From Brevundimonas sp. PAMC22021 (lineage in GTDB: Bacteria > Pseudomonadota > Alphaproteobacteria > Caulobacterales > Caulobacteraceae): DNA of 64,000 nt. The DNA lies in contig NZ_CP080376.1 of the NCBI RefSeq assembly GCF_019443405.1, positions 1,860,001 to 1,924,000 on the forward strand, given 5' to 3'. This document shows positions 46,642 through 56,362 of this stretch, one piece after another. Under the pieces are notes generated by a model that saw only the letters and a program-made list of their open reading frames with translations, made no database searches and was not told the origin of the DNA. The position numbers and the translations under genes were made by a program. How positions within the stretch are numbered: the first letter of the stretch is position 1; each line of letters begins with the position of its first letter.

Positions 46642-46708
46642 TTACGAACAAGGTTACCCGGCCGTGGGCGCGGGTGGTTACCGTCAAGCTTTGCCTGGAG
46701 GGGCATGA

Positions 46709-47410
<702 letters not shown>

Positions 47411-47434
47411 GCGGCTTCATCGCTGAGACTACGA

Positions 47435-47472
47435 AACGCCCGCTGGATTCGTCCGGCGGGCGTTTGTCATTC
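47435..47472 (+). terminator. ctrA intrinsic terminator
   Basis: AACGCCCGC and GCGGGCGTT form a stem around a 12-base loop, followed by TTGTCATT. It lies 25 bases after the ctrA stop. Confidence 0.85.
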
Positions 47473-47477
47473 TAGAG

Positions 47478-47632
47478 CCAAAACCCCTCCGTCACGAGGC
47501 TTCGCCTCCGCGCCACCTCCCCATCGCTGCGCGACAGGGAGGAGAAGGCGGACATCTCTCCTCCCCATCTCTGATGGGGAGGTTGATCGACGGCGTGAGC
47601 CGGCGAGACGGAGGGGTCCCCTCCCGCCCGCT
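47478..47632. repeat. Family A repeat pair in opposite (hairpins inside) arrangement
   Basis: The order is CCCCTCCGTC...CCACCTCCCCATC...GGGAGGAG, a short spacer, then CTCCTCCCCATCTCTGATGGGGAGG...GACGGAGGGG. The C-rich hairpins face each other, unlike the other pairs, where they lie at the outer ends. It lies between the ctrA terminator and trmJ. Confidence 0.85.
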
Positions 47633-47652
47633 CCTGCTCTAAACACCCGCCC

Positions 47653-48441
47653 ATGACCGACCTCCCCGCCCCCGCCGTCATCCTCGACAAGCCGCAGCTG
47701 GCCGACAACATCGGGGCGGTGGCGCGGGTGATGGCGAACTTCGGCCTGTCCGACCTGCGGCTGGTCAGCCCGCGCGACGGCTGGCCCCAGGACCGAGCCT
47801 GGGCCACGGCATCGGGCGCCGACTGGGTGCTGGACGGCGTCACCGTCTTTCCCAGCGTGGCCGAGGCCATCGCCGACCTGCACACCGTCTTCGCCACCAC
47901 GGCCCGCCCGCGCGAGACGCGCCAGCCCGTGCGCACCCCGCGCGAGAGCGCGCGCATCCTGTATGACGACACGGCCTCGGGCCTGAAGACCGGCGTGCTG
48001 TTCGGCGGCGAGCGGGCGGGGCTGGAGACGAGCGACATCGCGCTCTGCGCCGGCATCACCACCATCCCCATCGATCCGCGCCACCATTCGCTGAACCTGG
48101 CGCAGGCGGTGGCGATCAACGCCTATGAATGGCGCACCCTGGTGCTGGACGCCCCGCCGCCGCGCTTCCGCGAAGGCGAGCCGCCCGCCTCCAACGACCT
48201 GCTGCTGGGCATGTACGAGCACCTCGAAACCGAGCTGGAGGCCGGCGGCTTCTTTCACCCGCCCGAGAAGAAGCGGTCGATGAGCCAGAACCTGCGGGTC
48301 ATGCTGGGCCGCGCCGCCTTCACCGAGCAGGAGGCAGCGACCTTTCGCGGCGTGATCCACGCCCTGTCCAAGGGCCGCGGCCGCGTGCTCGCAAAGCTGG
48401 CTGCCCAGAAGGAGGCCGAGCGCGGGGCCGAGGAAAGGTGA
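47653..48441 (+). CDS. TrmJ-type tRNA 2'-O-methyltransferase (SPOUT)
   Basis: The 262-residue protein starts with the SPOUT motif 1 region ([20 protein letters not shown]) and has motif 2 ([11 protein letters not shown]) and motif 3 ([16 protein letters not shown]). This arrangement fits TrmJ, which methylates tRNA position 32, with a C-terminal helical extension. Its stop overlaps the ynfA-like start by GTGA. Confidence 0.88.
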   Translation: MTDLPAPAVILDKPQLADNIGAVARVMANFGLSDLRLVSPRDGWPQDRAWATASGADWVLDGVTVFPSVAEAIADLHTVFATTARPRETRQPVRTPRESARILYDDTASGLKTGVLFGGERAGLETSDIALCAGITTIPIDPRHHSLNLAQAVAINAYEWRTLVLDAPPPRFREGEPPASNDLLLGMYEHLETELEAGGFFHPPEKKRSMSQNLRVMLGRAAFTEQEAATFRGVIHALSKGRGRVLAKLAAQKEAERGAEER

Positions 48442-48758
48442 AGACCGCCCTGATCTACCCGCTGGCGGCGCTAGCCGAGATCGCCGGCTGCTTCGCCTTC
48501 TGGGCCTGGCTGAGACTCGACCGCTCGCCCCTGTGGATCGCGCCCGGCGTCCTCAGCCTCATCGCCTTCGCCTGGCTCCTGACGCTCACCCCCAGCGACG
48601 CAGCCGGCCGCGCCTTCGCCGCCTACGGCGGTGTCTACATTTGCGCATCCCTGATCTGGATGGCGGTGGTGGAAAAGGTTCGGCCCGACGCTTGGGACAT
48701 GGGCGGCGCGGCGCTATGCCTCGTCGGAGCCGGGGTCATCCTTTTCGCCCCTCGCTGA
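48438..48758 (+). CDS. YnfA-family (UPF0060) small membrane protein
   Basis: This 106-residue protein has four hydrophobic helices and the family's ends: [18 protein letters not shown] and [34 protein letters not shown]. YnfA proteins resemble small multidrug exporters. It starts with GTG 48438, coupled to trmJ by GTGA. Confidence 0.92.
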   Translation: MKTALIYPLAALAEIAGCFAFWAWLRLDRSPLWIAPGVLSLIAFAWLLTLTPSDAAGRAFAAYGGVYICASLIWMAVVEKVRPDAWDMGGAALCLVGAGVILFAPR

Positions 48759-48777
48759 ACGCCCAAGGAGCCCCGCC

Positions 48778-49887
<1,110 letters not shown>

Positions 49888-49915
49888 GGCGGCTGCTGGC
49901 GTGATTGATAGCAGC

Positions 49916-49925
49916 ATGCTAGCAT
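49916..49925. promoter_or_regulatory. Palindromic operator-like site before vapB
   Basis: ATGCTAGCAT is a perfect 10-bp palindrome, seven bases before the vapB ATG, with an overlapping AGCATGCT. Antitoxin-toxin complexes normally bind such sites to repress their own operon. Confidence 0.5.
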
Positions 49926-49931
49926 AACATC

Positions 49932-50159
49932 ATGGCCCAGGTTCTAGTCCGCGATCTCGACGATCGGATCGTCTCTCGCCTGAAAGTGCTGGCGAAGGCG
50001 CAGAACATCTCTCTTGAACAGAAGTTCAGGGATATGGCCGCGCGAGAGGTGCAGGAGGTCGAGGATCGCTTCGAACGTGTCGCGGCCCGTATCCGTGAAC
50101 AGACCCGAGGGTCACAGCTCGACAGCACGGCCCTGATCCGCGAAGACCGCGATCGTTGA
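49932..50159 (+). CDS. vapB: VapB/FitA-type antitoxin
   Basis: The 75-residue protein begins MAQVLVRDLDDRIVSRLKVL, a FitA-like ribbon-helix-helix, and continues with NISLEQKFRDMAAREVQE. It should bind DNA upstream and neutralise VapC. The stop overlaps the vapC TTG start. Confidence 0.88.
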   Translation: MAQVLVRDLDDRIVSRLKVLAKAQNISLEQKFRDMAAREVQEVEDRFERVAARIREQTRGSQLDSTALIREDRDR

Positions 50160-50566
50160 GCGTCGCCGTTTTCGACGCCAGCGTCGTTCTCAAGTGGCTC
50201 GTTGCGGACGATCTCCTGGCGGCGCCCGCCTTGGCGGCGCGCGTCGGGTTCGAGCCCGCCGCTCCGAGCTTCATCCAGATCGAGGTCGCAAACGCTCTGT
50301 GGAAATATGTTCGGGCGGGGCGGGCGGATCTGGACGACGCCATAGAAGGCGTGGCTGTTCTCGCCAAGATCATGGTTCTCTATCCCGACGATGATATACT
50401 CGCGCCAGCCCAGCGGTTGGCCGCCAGGCTGACGCATTCTGTGTACGATTGCCTGTACTTGGCGCTCGCTCAAAGGTTGTCCTGTCCGCTGGTCACCGCG
50501 GACCGCCGTCTTGCTGAACGGGCCATTCACTTGGGCGTGTCCACCACGCTGATCGCACCGGAATGA
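50156..50566 (+). CDS. vapC: VapC-type PIN-domain ribonuclease toxin
   Basis: The 136-residue PIN domain has all acidic motifs: VFDASVVLKWL, IQIEVANALWK, SVYDCLYLALA and VTADRRL. It cleaves RNA when not held by VapB. It starts with TTG overlapping the vapB stop. Its own stop overlaps the fghA ATG by ATGA, so the module is fused into the formaldehyde operon. Confidence 0.9.
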   Translation: MSVAVFDASVVLKWLVADDLLAAPALAARVGFEPAAPSFIQIEVANALWKYVRAGRADLDDAIEGVAVLAKIMVLYPDDDILAPAQRLAARLTHSVYDCLYLALAQRLSCPLVTADRRLAERAIHLGVSTTLIAPE

Positions 50567-51402
50567 CCATGCAGACCACCAAGACCCACGTCGTTCATGG
50601 CGGAACCCTGCGCTACCTGAAGCACGACAGCGCCGTGACCGGCACCCCCATGACGCTGTCGGTGTGGACGCCGCCCGGCGAGGGGCCGTTCCCGGTGATG
50701 ATCTGGCTGTCGGGGCTGACGTGCACCGAGGACAACTTCACCACCAAGGCGGGGGCGTACCAGGCGGCGGCGGAGCATGGGGTGATCGTGGTCGCGCCCG
50801 ACACCTCGCCGCGCGGGGAAGGTGTCGCGGACGATGCGGCCTATGACCTGGGTCAGGGCGCGGGCTTCTATCTCGATGCGACGCAGGCGCCGTGGGCCGA
50901 GCATTTCCGCATGGAGAGCTATGTCACCGACGAATTGATCCCGCTGATCGACGCCGAGTTTCCGACCACCGGGGCCCGTTCGATCCTTGGTCATTCGATG
51001 GGCGGGCATGGCGCGCTGACGCTGGCGCTGCGCCGTCCGGAGCTGTTCCGCAGCGTGTCGGCCTTTGCGCCGATCAGCTCGCCCACGCGATGCCCGTGGG
51101 GCGAAAAGGCGTTTTCGGCTTATCTGGGCGAGGACCGTGCGGCGTGGGCGGCGCACGATGCGGCCCTGCTGATCGAGAGCGGCGCGGCGCGCGGCGTGTT
51201 TGACGACATTCTGATCGACCAGGGCGACGCCGACCCCTTTCTGCACGAACAGCTGAAGCCGGAGCTGCTGCAGGCCGCCGCCGACGCAGCAGGCCAAACG
51301 ATCACCCTGCGGATACAACCGGGCTACGACCACTCCTACTTCTTCATGGCCAGCTTCATCGCCGACCACATCGCCTTTCACGCCGGGCGGCTGAAACGGT
51401 GA
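50563..51402 (+). CDS. fghA: S-formylglutathione hydrolase
   Basis: FghA hydrolyses S-formylglutathione to formate and glutathione. The 279-residue esterase-D family protein has the nucleophile elbow GHSMGGHGAL, PVMIWLSGLTCTEDNF and the His near YDHSYFFMASF. The ATG at 50563 overlaps the vapC stop; ATG 50569 (MQTTKTHV) is equally likely biologically. Confidence 0.95.
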   Translation: MTMQTTKTHVVHGGTLRYLKHDSAVTGTPMTLSVWTPPGEGPFPVMIWLSGLTCTEDNFTTKAGAYQAAAEHGVIVVAPDTSPRGEGVADDAAYDLGQGAGFYLDATQAPWAEHFRMESYVTDELIPLIDAEFPTTGARSILGHSMGGHGALTLALRRPELFRSVSAFAPISSPTRCPWGEKAFSAYLGEDRAAWAAHDAALLIESGAARGVFDDILIDQGDADPFLHEQLKPELLQAAADAAGQTITLRIQPGYDHSYFFMASFIADHIAFHAGRLKR

Positions 51403-51433
51403 GTCACGGCGGCGTGCGGCTGAGCGTAGGAGG

Positions 51434-51823
51434 CTAGGCGGCCATCGCTTTTTTGGCCGCCTGAGCCAGGAAGCCGGACCGCGTGAAGCCGTGGGCCTCG
51501 GCATAGCGGTCGATTTCTCGCAAGGTGTCCTCCGGGACGGTGATGTTGACCCGAACGGTGCGGGCCTGCGTCTCGGCACGCACCATGATGGCGACGGCGC
51601 GGCGGTTCTCGGCCTCGTTCATCAGGGCGTCCAGGCTGGAGGGCTCCGGGATCGGTTCTCCGTCTTCGGCCAGCCCTTCCAGATGCAGCGCAAGGGCTTC
51701 CTCGGCGAAGGCCCGCGCTTCGTCCAGAGAAGCGCCGGCCGTCGCCAGTCCCGGCAGGTCCGGAAAGGAGACGCCGTAGTCGCTGCTCTCGTCTTTGTGG
51801 ATCAGGGCGATATAATGCGCCAA
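51434..51823 (-). CDS. hicB: HicB-family antitoxin
   Basis: The 129-residue protein has a HicB-like N-terminal domain (SDYGVSFPDLPGLATAGASL) and a C-terminal ribbon-helix-helix (VRVNITVPEDTLREIDRYAE, FTRSGFLAQAAKKAM). It neutralises HicA and binds the operator. It follows hicA by four bases. Confidence 0.9.
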   Translation of the reverse strand: MAHYIALIHKDESSDYGVSFPDLPGLATAGASLDEARAFAEEALALHLEGLAEDGEPIPEPSSLDALMNEAENRRAVAIMVRAETQARTVRVNITVPEDTLREIDRYAEAHGFTRSGFLAQAAKKAMAA

Positions 51824-51827
51824 CGAC

Positions 51828-52016
51828 TTACCTCAGCTTCAGGCCCGACTGCTGCTCTATGGAACGCAGCGTGCCGATCGGAAGATCGCGCCTTGGATGC
51901 ACCAGGGTGACGCGGCCCGGCCTGGTCGGATGTTTGAACTGCTTGTGCGAACCCTTGTGAGCCACCTCGAACCACCCGTCCGCTTCGAGCGCCCTGATGA
52001 TGTCTCGGCTGTTCAC
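51828..52016 (-). CDS. hicA: HicA-family mRNA interferase toxin
   Basis: The 62-residue dsRBD-fold toxin has the conserved start NSRDIIRALEADGWFEV and the catalytic region KGSHKQFKHPTRPGRVTLVH. The GTG start at 52016 gives the usual family length; in-frame ATG 52037 and 52076 are longer alternatives that would overlap the divergent gene's leader. It forms an operon with hicB. Confidence 0.88.
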   Translation of the reverse strand: MNSRDIIRALEADGWFEVAHKGSHKQFKHPTRPGRVTLVHPRRDLPIGTLRSIEQQSGLKLR

Positions 52017-52062
52017 GAACACACTTCTACACACCATGATTGACCCACTCAAGGCCGACGCC

Positions 52063-52290
52063 ATGACCACCACCACGCCTGACTATGAAGCCCTGTTCGC
52101 CGCCCTGTGCACCGAGGTGGGCTTCTGCCTGCATGAGAAGGGGCGGCAGCGGGTGATCGAGGCCCTGCCGAACGGGCTCGACGCGGCGGTGCGCGCCGTG
52201 TTCAAGGCCGAGGGCGTGGACGAGCCGAACGCGCCGGGCGACCTGAAGCGGGCCGTGCGCGACTGCATCAAGGCGCACGTTCGGCCCTGA
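52063..52290 (+). CDS. Conserved small protein of unknown function
   Basis: This 75-residue ORF (MTTTTPDYEALFAALCTEVG, GLDAAVRAVFKAEGVDEPNA) looks helical and soluble. I do not recognise the family. ATG 52063 is chosen; ATG 52036 is in frame but falls within the hicA start region. It lies 94 bases upstream of sodB on the same strand. Confidence 0.6.
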   Translation: MTTTTPDYEALFAALCTEVGFCLHEKGRQRVIEALPNGLDAAVRAVFKAEGVDEPNAPGDLKRAVRDCIKAHVRP

Positions 52291-52383
52291 GGGAACGAAA
52301 TCGCGGGCCCCGGCTTGGGTTCGGCGATGGGGTCTCCTAGATGAGGCGGACCTGCAAAGCTTTGACCTGAAGGAGCATCTCCC

Positions 52384-52998
52384 ATGGCCTTTTCCCTGCC
52401 GCCCCTGCCCTACGCCTATGACGCGCTGGAACCGGCCATCGACAAGGAGACGATGACCTTCCACCACGACAAGCACCACCAGACCTATGTCGACAACCTG
52501 AACAAGGCGGTGGAGGCGGACTCCAGCCTGCAGGGCAAGTCGATCGAGGACCTGCTGGCCAATCTGTCCTCCGCGCCCAAGGCCGTTCGCAACAACGGCG
52601 GCGGTCACTGGAACCACAGCCTGTTCTGGGAACTGCTGGCCCCCGAAGGTCAGACCGGCGAGCCGTCGGCCGAGCTGGCCGCCGCCATCGATAGCGATCT
52701 GGGCGGCATGGACAAGTTCAAGGAAGACTTCAACGCCGCCGGCGCCGGCCAGTTCGGCTCGGGCTGGGCCTGGCTGATCGTCCAGGACGGCAAGCTGAAG
52801 ATCACCTCCACGCCGAACCAGGACAATCCCCTGATGGACGTGGCCGAGCAGAAGGGCGACGTGGTCCTGGGCGCCGACGTGTGGGAGCACGCCTACTATC
52901 TGAAGTACCAGAACCGCCGCGCCGACTATCTGAAGGCCTTCTGGTCGGTGGTGAACTGGAACAAGGCCAACGAACTGTTCGCCGCCGCCAGGCGTTAA
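52384..52998 (+). CDS. sodB: Iron superoxide dismutase
   Basis: SodB dismutates superoxide. The metal ligands are seen in [26 protein letters not shown] and [19 protein letters not shown]. The GSGWAWLI region is of the Fe-type. The 204-residue length is typical. An AAGGAG lies 9 bases before the ATG, and a terminator follows. Confidence 0.95.
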   Translation: MAFSLPPLPYAYDALEPAIDKETMTFHHDKHHQTYVDNLNKAVEADSSLQGKSIEDLLANLSSAPKAVRNNGGGHWNHSLFWELLAPEGQTGEPSAELAAAIDSDLGGMDKFKEDFNAAGAGQFGSGWAWLIVQDGKLKITSTPNQDNPLMDVAEQKGDVVLGADVWEHAYYLKYQNRRADYLKAFWSVVNWNKANELFAAARR

Positions 52999-53010
52999 GC
53001 CCTCGACCCG

Positions 53011-53045
53011 ACGCCCGCCGGAGCCTTCGGCGGGCGTTTTTCTTT
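53011..53045 (+). terminator. sodB intrinsic terminator
   Basis: ACGCCCGCCGGAGCCTTCGGCGGGCGT folds into a GC-rich stem, followed by TTTTCTTT. It lies 12 bases after the sodB stop. Confidence 0.9.
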
Positions 53046-53063
53046 GTTTCACCGGAGGCGGCC

Positions 53064-54083
53064 GTGCGCGCATTATCGATCCTGACCACCAGCGTGGCGG
53101 CCGCCGCCTTTCTGGCGCTCGGCGCCTGCTCGCCCTCCGAGCAGCGCGAAACCAACCAGGGCGGCAACATGGCCGACGACGGCCAGGCCAGCGCCAGCCA
53201 GGCCAAGCCCGCGCAGAAGCCCGCCTATTGGTTCAAGATCGGCGGCATCGACGCCATCGCCCTGGCGGACGGCGAGAACCCGGTTCCGAACGACAACAAG
53301 ATCTTCGGCGTGGGCCAGACGCCCGACGCCGTGTCCAATGTCCTGACCGCCAACGGCGAGCCGGGCGACACCCTGCGGCTGGAGGTGCATCCGCTGCTGG
53401 TGCGCGCCGACGGACGCACGGTGCTGTTAGACGCTGGCCTGGGCCAGGCGCAGGGCGGCACGCTGATGCAGTCGCTGCAGGCGGCCAACGTCGATCCCGC
53501 CAGCGTCACCGACGTGCTGATCTCGCACGGTCATGGAGATCACACGGGCGGGCTGGTGCTGAACAACGCCCTGGCCTTTCCCAATGCGGCCGTGCGCATG
53601 TCGGAAGCGGAATGGGCGGCCGTTCGCGCCAATCCGGAGATGGCGGACCTGGTGCGCGTGATCACGCCCAAGGTGCAGACCTTCCGGCCGGACGAGGAAA
53701 TCCTGCCGTTCGTCGAGGCGCAGGACACGGCGGGCCACACGCCTGGCCACACGGCGTATCTGATCACCTCGGGGCCGAACCAACTGCTCTACACCGGCGA
53801 TCTGATGCACCACTTCCTGGTGTCGGTCGAACATCCGGAATGGAACAATGGCTACGACGACGACCAGAACGCCGGGCGCGAGCGGCGCGAACAGGAAGTG
53901 TCGGCCCTCTTGGCGTCGGGCGCCCATATCTACGCCTATCATTTCCCGTTCCCGGGGGTCGGGCGTCTGCAGAAGCGCGGCGGTCGGGCGATCTTCGTGC
54001 CGGAAGCGCAGGCGGTTCCCCAGGGCGGAAACGGCATGGCCACGCCCACCCGCAGCATCGGCGGCGCGCCCCAGGGCGGGTGA
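53064..54083 (+). CDS. Exported metallo-beta-lactamase-fold hydrolase (lipoprotein)
   Basis: The 339-residue product has a lipobox (FLALGAC) after a short signal peptide from GTG 53064, preceded by GGAGG. The MBL zinc motif ISHGHGDHTGG and later ligands (TAGHTPGHTAYL, LLYTGDLMHH) are present. Members act on lactones, phosphates or other esters; the substrate cannot be read from sequence. The longer in-frame ORF to 52881 overlaps sodB and is not used. Confidence 0.88.
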   Translation: MRALSILTTSVAAAAFLALGACSPSEQRETNQGGNMADDGQASASQAKPAQKPAYWFKIGGIDAIALADGENPVPNDNKIFGVGQTPDAVSNVLTANGEPGDTLRLEVHPLLVRADGRTVLLDAGLGQAQGGTLMQSLQAANVDPASVTDVLISHGHGDHTGGLVLNNALAFPNAAVRMSEAEWAAVRANPEMADLVRVITPKVQTFRPDEEILPFVEAQDTAGHTPGHTAYLITSGPNQLLYTGDLMHHFLVSVEHPEWNNGYDDDQNAGRERREQEVSALLASGAHIYAYHFPFPGVGRLQKRGGRAIFVPEAQAVPQGGNGMATPTRSIGGAPQGG

Positions 54084-54112
54084 GCCGGCGGCGAACGCGC
54101 CTCTTTACCCTC

Positions 54113-54249
54113 GTCATCCTAGGCCTTGCGCCTAGGATCCAGAGACTCAGGTCTGGCCTGTTCGCAGTGGGACGACACAAGGGCGGGACGGGGTCGCCAC
54201 ACGTTTGGCGCCGGGAGTCTGGATCCTAGGCACAAGGCCTAGGATGACG
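54113..54249. repeat. Inverted-repeat element, family D
   Basis: GTCATCCTAGGCCTTGCGCC near the left end and its close reverse complement at the right end (CACAAGGCCTAGGATGAC) form arms of about 31 bases around a 75-base centre. Each arm is itself palindromic (CCTAGG). The layout is like paired REP sequences. It lies between the hydrolase gene and a small leftward ORF. Confidence 0.8.
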
Positions 54250-54294
54250 GAGAAAGGCGGGCCAAACAGCATGACCGGGACGCCGCCCGCGACG

Positions 54295-54516
54295 TCAGAC
54301 CGACAGGTCGAAGCGGCCGCCGGTTCGGTCGCACATGCGCTGGCGGTGATGGTTGCGGACCACGCGCCGCTGGCGCAGCATCTCATGAATCCCGTCCGCC
54401 AGGTCCAGCAGTTGCTCATCGGTCAGCGGCTCGACCAGATCCACCAGTTCGCGGCGCAGCGCATCAAAGGCTCGTTCGGTGACGCCGGCGGATGGATTGG
54501 ACGTGGCGCGCACCAT
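54295..54516 (-). CDS. Small protein of unknown function
   Basis: The 73-residue ORF (VTERAFDALRRELVDLVEPL, then DEQLLDLADGIHEMLRQRR) ends in a His/Arg-rich segment. AAGGAGG lies seven bases before the ATG at 54516, which is strong support for translation. No family is recognised. Confidence 0.6.
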   Translation of the reverse strand: MVRATSNPSAGVTERAFDALRRELVDLVEPLTDEQLLDLADGIHEMLRQRRVVRNHHRQRMCDRTGGRFDLSV

Positions 54517-54617
54517 GAAACCTCCTTGGCGGACAGCCGGCGATCGCCGGCTACGTCGAGGAAATGAGCGGAAACCGCACGTCGTTCCGCCAAATGATGC
54601 TTAACGCCCCCTCCGGC

Positions 54618-54646
54618 TTGACTCCAAGAGGCCTGGAGAGGATAAG
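54618..54646 (+). promoter_or_regulatory. Candidate rpsD promoter
   Basis: TTGACT at 54618-54623 and GATAAG at 54641-54646 are separated by 17 bases, a good fit to a housekeeping promoter. The rpsD leader would be about 120 bases, which is long enough for the autogenous control seen in other S4 genes, but I identify no specific structure. Confidence 0.5.
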
Positions 54647-54770
54647 CGCGCCCTTCCCGCACCTGCCCCAGGCGGAGGCGCGAAGCCACTACGGACGATG
54701 CGTGGACCGCCGTTGAGATTGTCTCTTCATTCGGGAAGAGACCGGGCCGCATCACTGAGAAGAGAACAGA

Positions 54771-55388
54771 ATGTCCAAGCGCCACAGCGCCAAGTACAAG
54801 ATCGACCGCGCCATGGGCGAAAGCCTGTGGGGCCGCGCCAAGTCGCCGGTCAACAAGCGTTCGTACGGCCCCGGTCAGCACGGCCAGCGCCGCAAGTCCA
54901 AGGTTTCCGACTTCGGCCTGCAGCTGAAAGCCAAGCAGAAGCTGAAGGGCTATTACGGCAACATCACCGAAAAGCAGTTCTCCAGGACCTACGCCGAGGC
55001 CGCGCGCCGCAAGGGCAACACCTCGGAAATCCTGATCGGCCTGCTGGAAGCCCGTCTGGACGCCGTCGTCTATCGCGCCAAGTTCGTGCCGACCGTCTGG
55101 GCCGCGCGCCAGTTCGTCAGCCACGGCCACATCCTGGTCAACGGCAAGAAGGTGGACATCGCCTCCTACCGCGTGAAGGCCGACGATGTGATCTCGGTCA
55201 AGGAAAAGTCGCGCAACATGGCCCTGGTGCTGGAAGCCCAGCAGTCCGGCGAGCGCGACGTGCCGGATTACCTGGAACTGTCGGACCGCAGCTTCTCGGT
55301 GCGCTTCGTGCGCGCCCCGGAACTGGCCGACGTGCCGTATCCGGTGAAGATGGAGCCGAACCTGGTCGTCGAATACTATTCTTCGTAA
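54771..55388 (+). CDS. rpsD: 30S ribosomal protein S4
   Basis: S4 is a primary 16S rRNA-binding protein. The 205-residue protein matches the alphaproteobacterial type: [39 protein letters not shown], and the S4 RNA-binding domain [20 protein letters not shown] with [15 protein letters not shown]. Its gene stands alone here, away from the ribosomal operons, as in many alphaproteobacteria. Confidence 0.97.
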   Translation: MSKRHSAKYKIDRAMGESLWGRAKSPVNKRSYGPGQHGQRRKSKVSDFGLQLKAKQKLKGYYGNITEKQFSRTYAEAARRKGNTSEILIGLLEARLDAVVYRAKFVPTVWAARQFVSHGHILVNGKKVDIASYRVKADDVISVKEKSRNMALVLEAQQSGERDVPDYLELSDRSFSVRFVRAPELADVPYPVKMEPNLVVEYYSS

Positions 55389-55462
55389 GCTGCGCTCACG
55401 AAGATCTTCCTTGGCGGCTATCGGTCTTTGACCGGCTTGAGCCGCCTGGTGGAGACGAGTTC

Positions 55463-55496
55463 AGGGCCCCGGATGCGTCCGGGGCCCTTTGTCTTT
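55463..55496 (+). terminator. rpsD intrinsic terminator
   Basis: AGGGCCCCGGA and TCCGGGGCCCT form a perfect stem with a TGCG loop, followed by TTGTCTTT. Confidence 0.9.
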
Positions 55497-55564
55497 CAGG
55501 CCCTGTTCTTCGGAGACGAACAGGCGCATCCTCCATGGTGGAGGCGAGATCGGGAGGGCGTTCG

Positions 55565-55960
55565 GTGGAACGGCTGACGACTTTGACCAGGGGCGGACTG
55601 GCGGCCGTGGGGGCGGCGGGGTTACTGAGCGCCTGCGTCGCGACGCCGGAAGAGACGCCGACCGCGTCCACCGCGGGCATGCCGGGCGAACTGGAGCCCG
55701 TGCGCGCTGCCGCCTTCACCCAGGATCAGGCCGTGTTCTGGGTCACCTCCAACGGCTGCACCGAAAAGGAAGACCTGCTGCCGATCGTCAGCCTGCAGGG
55801 CGGCAAGGCGGTGATCACCCTGCGCCGCATCGACGAAGACACCTGCCGCAAGCCGCAGGACGAGGGTGTCGAGCTGAAATGGTCGTTCGACGAACTGGGC
55901 CTGCCCGCCGGCTCGCCGGTGGTGGTGAACAATCCCTATCAACTGCCTTCCGGCGGCTGA
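55565..55960 (+). CDS. Small lipoprotein of unknown function
   Basis: The 131-residue product has a hydrophobic N-terminus and lipobox (AAGLLSAC). The mature part contains DQAVFWVTSNGCTEKEDLLP and ITLRRIDEDTCRKPQDEG, with two conserved-looking Cys. GTG 55565 is chosen because GGGAGGG lies seven bases upstream; ATG 55535 is an in-frame alternative. Confidence 0.75.
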   Translation: MERLTTLTRGGLAAVGAAGLLSACVATPEETPTASTAGMPGELEPVRAAAFTQDQAVFWVTSNGCTEKEDLLPIVSLQGGKAVITLRRIDEDTCRKPQDEGVELKWSFDELGLPAGSPVVVNNPYQLPSGG

Positions 55961-55973
55961 AGGCGTCTGGCGT

Positions 55974-56122
55974 CTCCTCTCCTCCCCATCGGGGATGGGG
56001 AGGTGGCGCGAGGCGAAGCCTCGTGACGGAGGGGTTGCGGCCGACACAAAGACCCCCCTCCGTCTCGCCGGCTCTCGCCGTCGATCCACCTCCCCATTCG
56101 CTACGCGAACGGGGAGGAGAGC
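55974..56122. repeat. Family A repeat pair upstream of the RNA helicase gene
   Basis: CTCCTCCCCATCGGGGATGGGGAGG, a GAGGCGAAGCCTC stem and GACGGAGGGG are followed after about 20 bases by CCCCTCCGTC...CCACCTCCCCATTCGCTACGCGAACGGGGAGGAG. The hairpins face outward. Confidence 0.88.
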
Positions 56123-56124
56123 CT

Positions 56125-56295
56125 CTACCTTGACTTTTTAGGCCTGAGCGCCCATCTGCCGCGCTGTCGCACCTTCGCGACGTCCGGCGCCTCCAGCGCG
56201 TGTGGGTTCTCTTCTTTGAGGACCTGTCTGTAGAAGACGCCGGCCCATAGCTGTTTCATTCGCTGTCCGGACACGCGGGGCGGCGCCCGATCCAT
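56125..56295 (-). CDS. Possible small basic protein
   Basis: This 56-residue ORF, too short for routine calling, reads MDRAPPRVSGQRMKQLWAGV and continues FYRQVLKEENPHALE, ending in a basic tail (GRWALRPKKSR). An internal ATG at 56259 would give 44 residues. It lies in the 403-base gap before the helicase gene, pointing away from it. Amino-acid composition is protein-like, but there is no family match to offer. Confidence 0.4.
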   Translation of the reverse strand: MDRAPPRVSGQRMKQLWAGVFYRQVLKEENPHALEAPDVAKVRQRGRWALRPKKSR

Positions 56296-56362
56296 CTTCG
56301 GCCCCCCCCGGCCGGACTGGCGGCGCTGCTTATTTTCGGCTCATCAGCCGGCTGCGTCGCGC

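Noticed and set aside
52881..53063. Upstream extension of the metallo-beta-lactamase ORF
   Set aside because: It overlaps sodB and its terminator; the GTG at 53064 has a good GGAGG and begins a lipoprotein signal.
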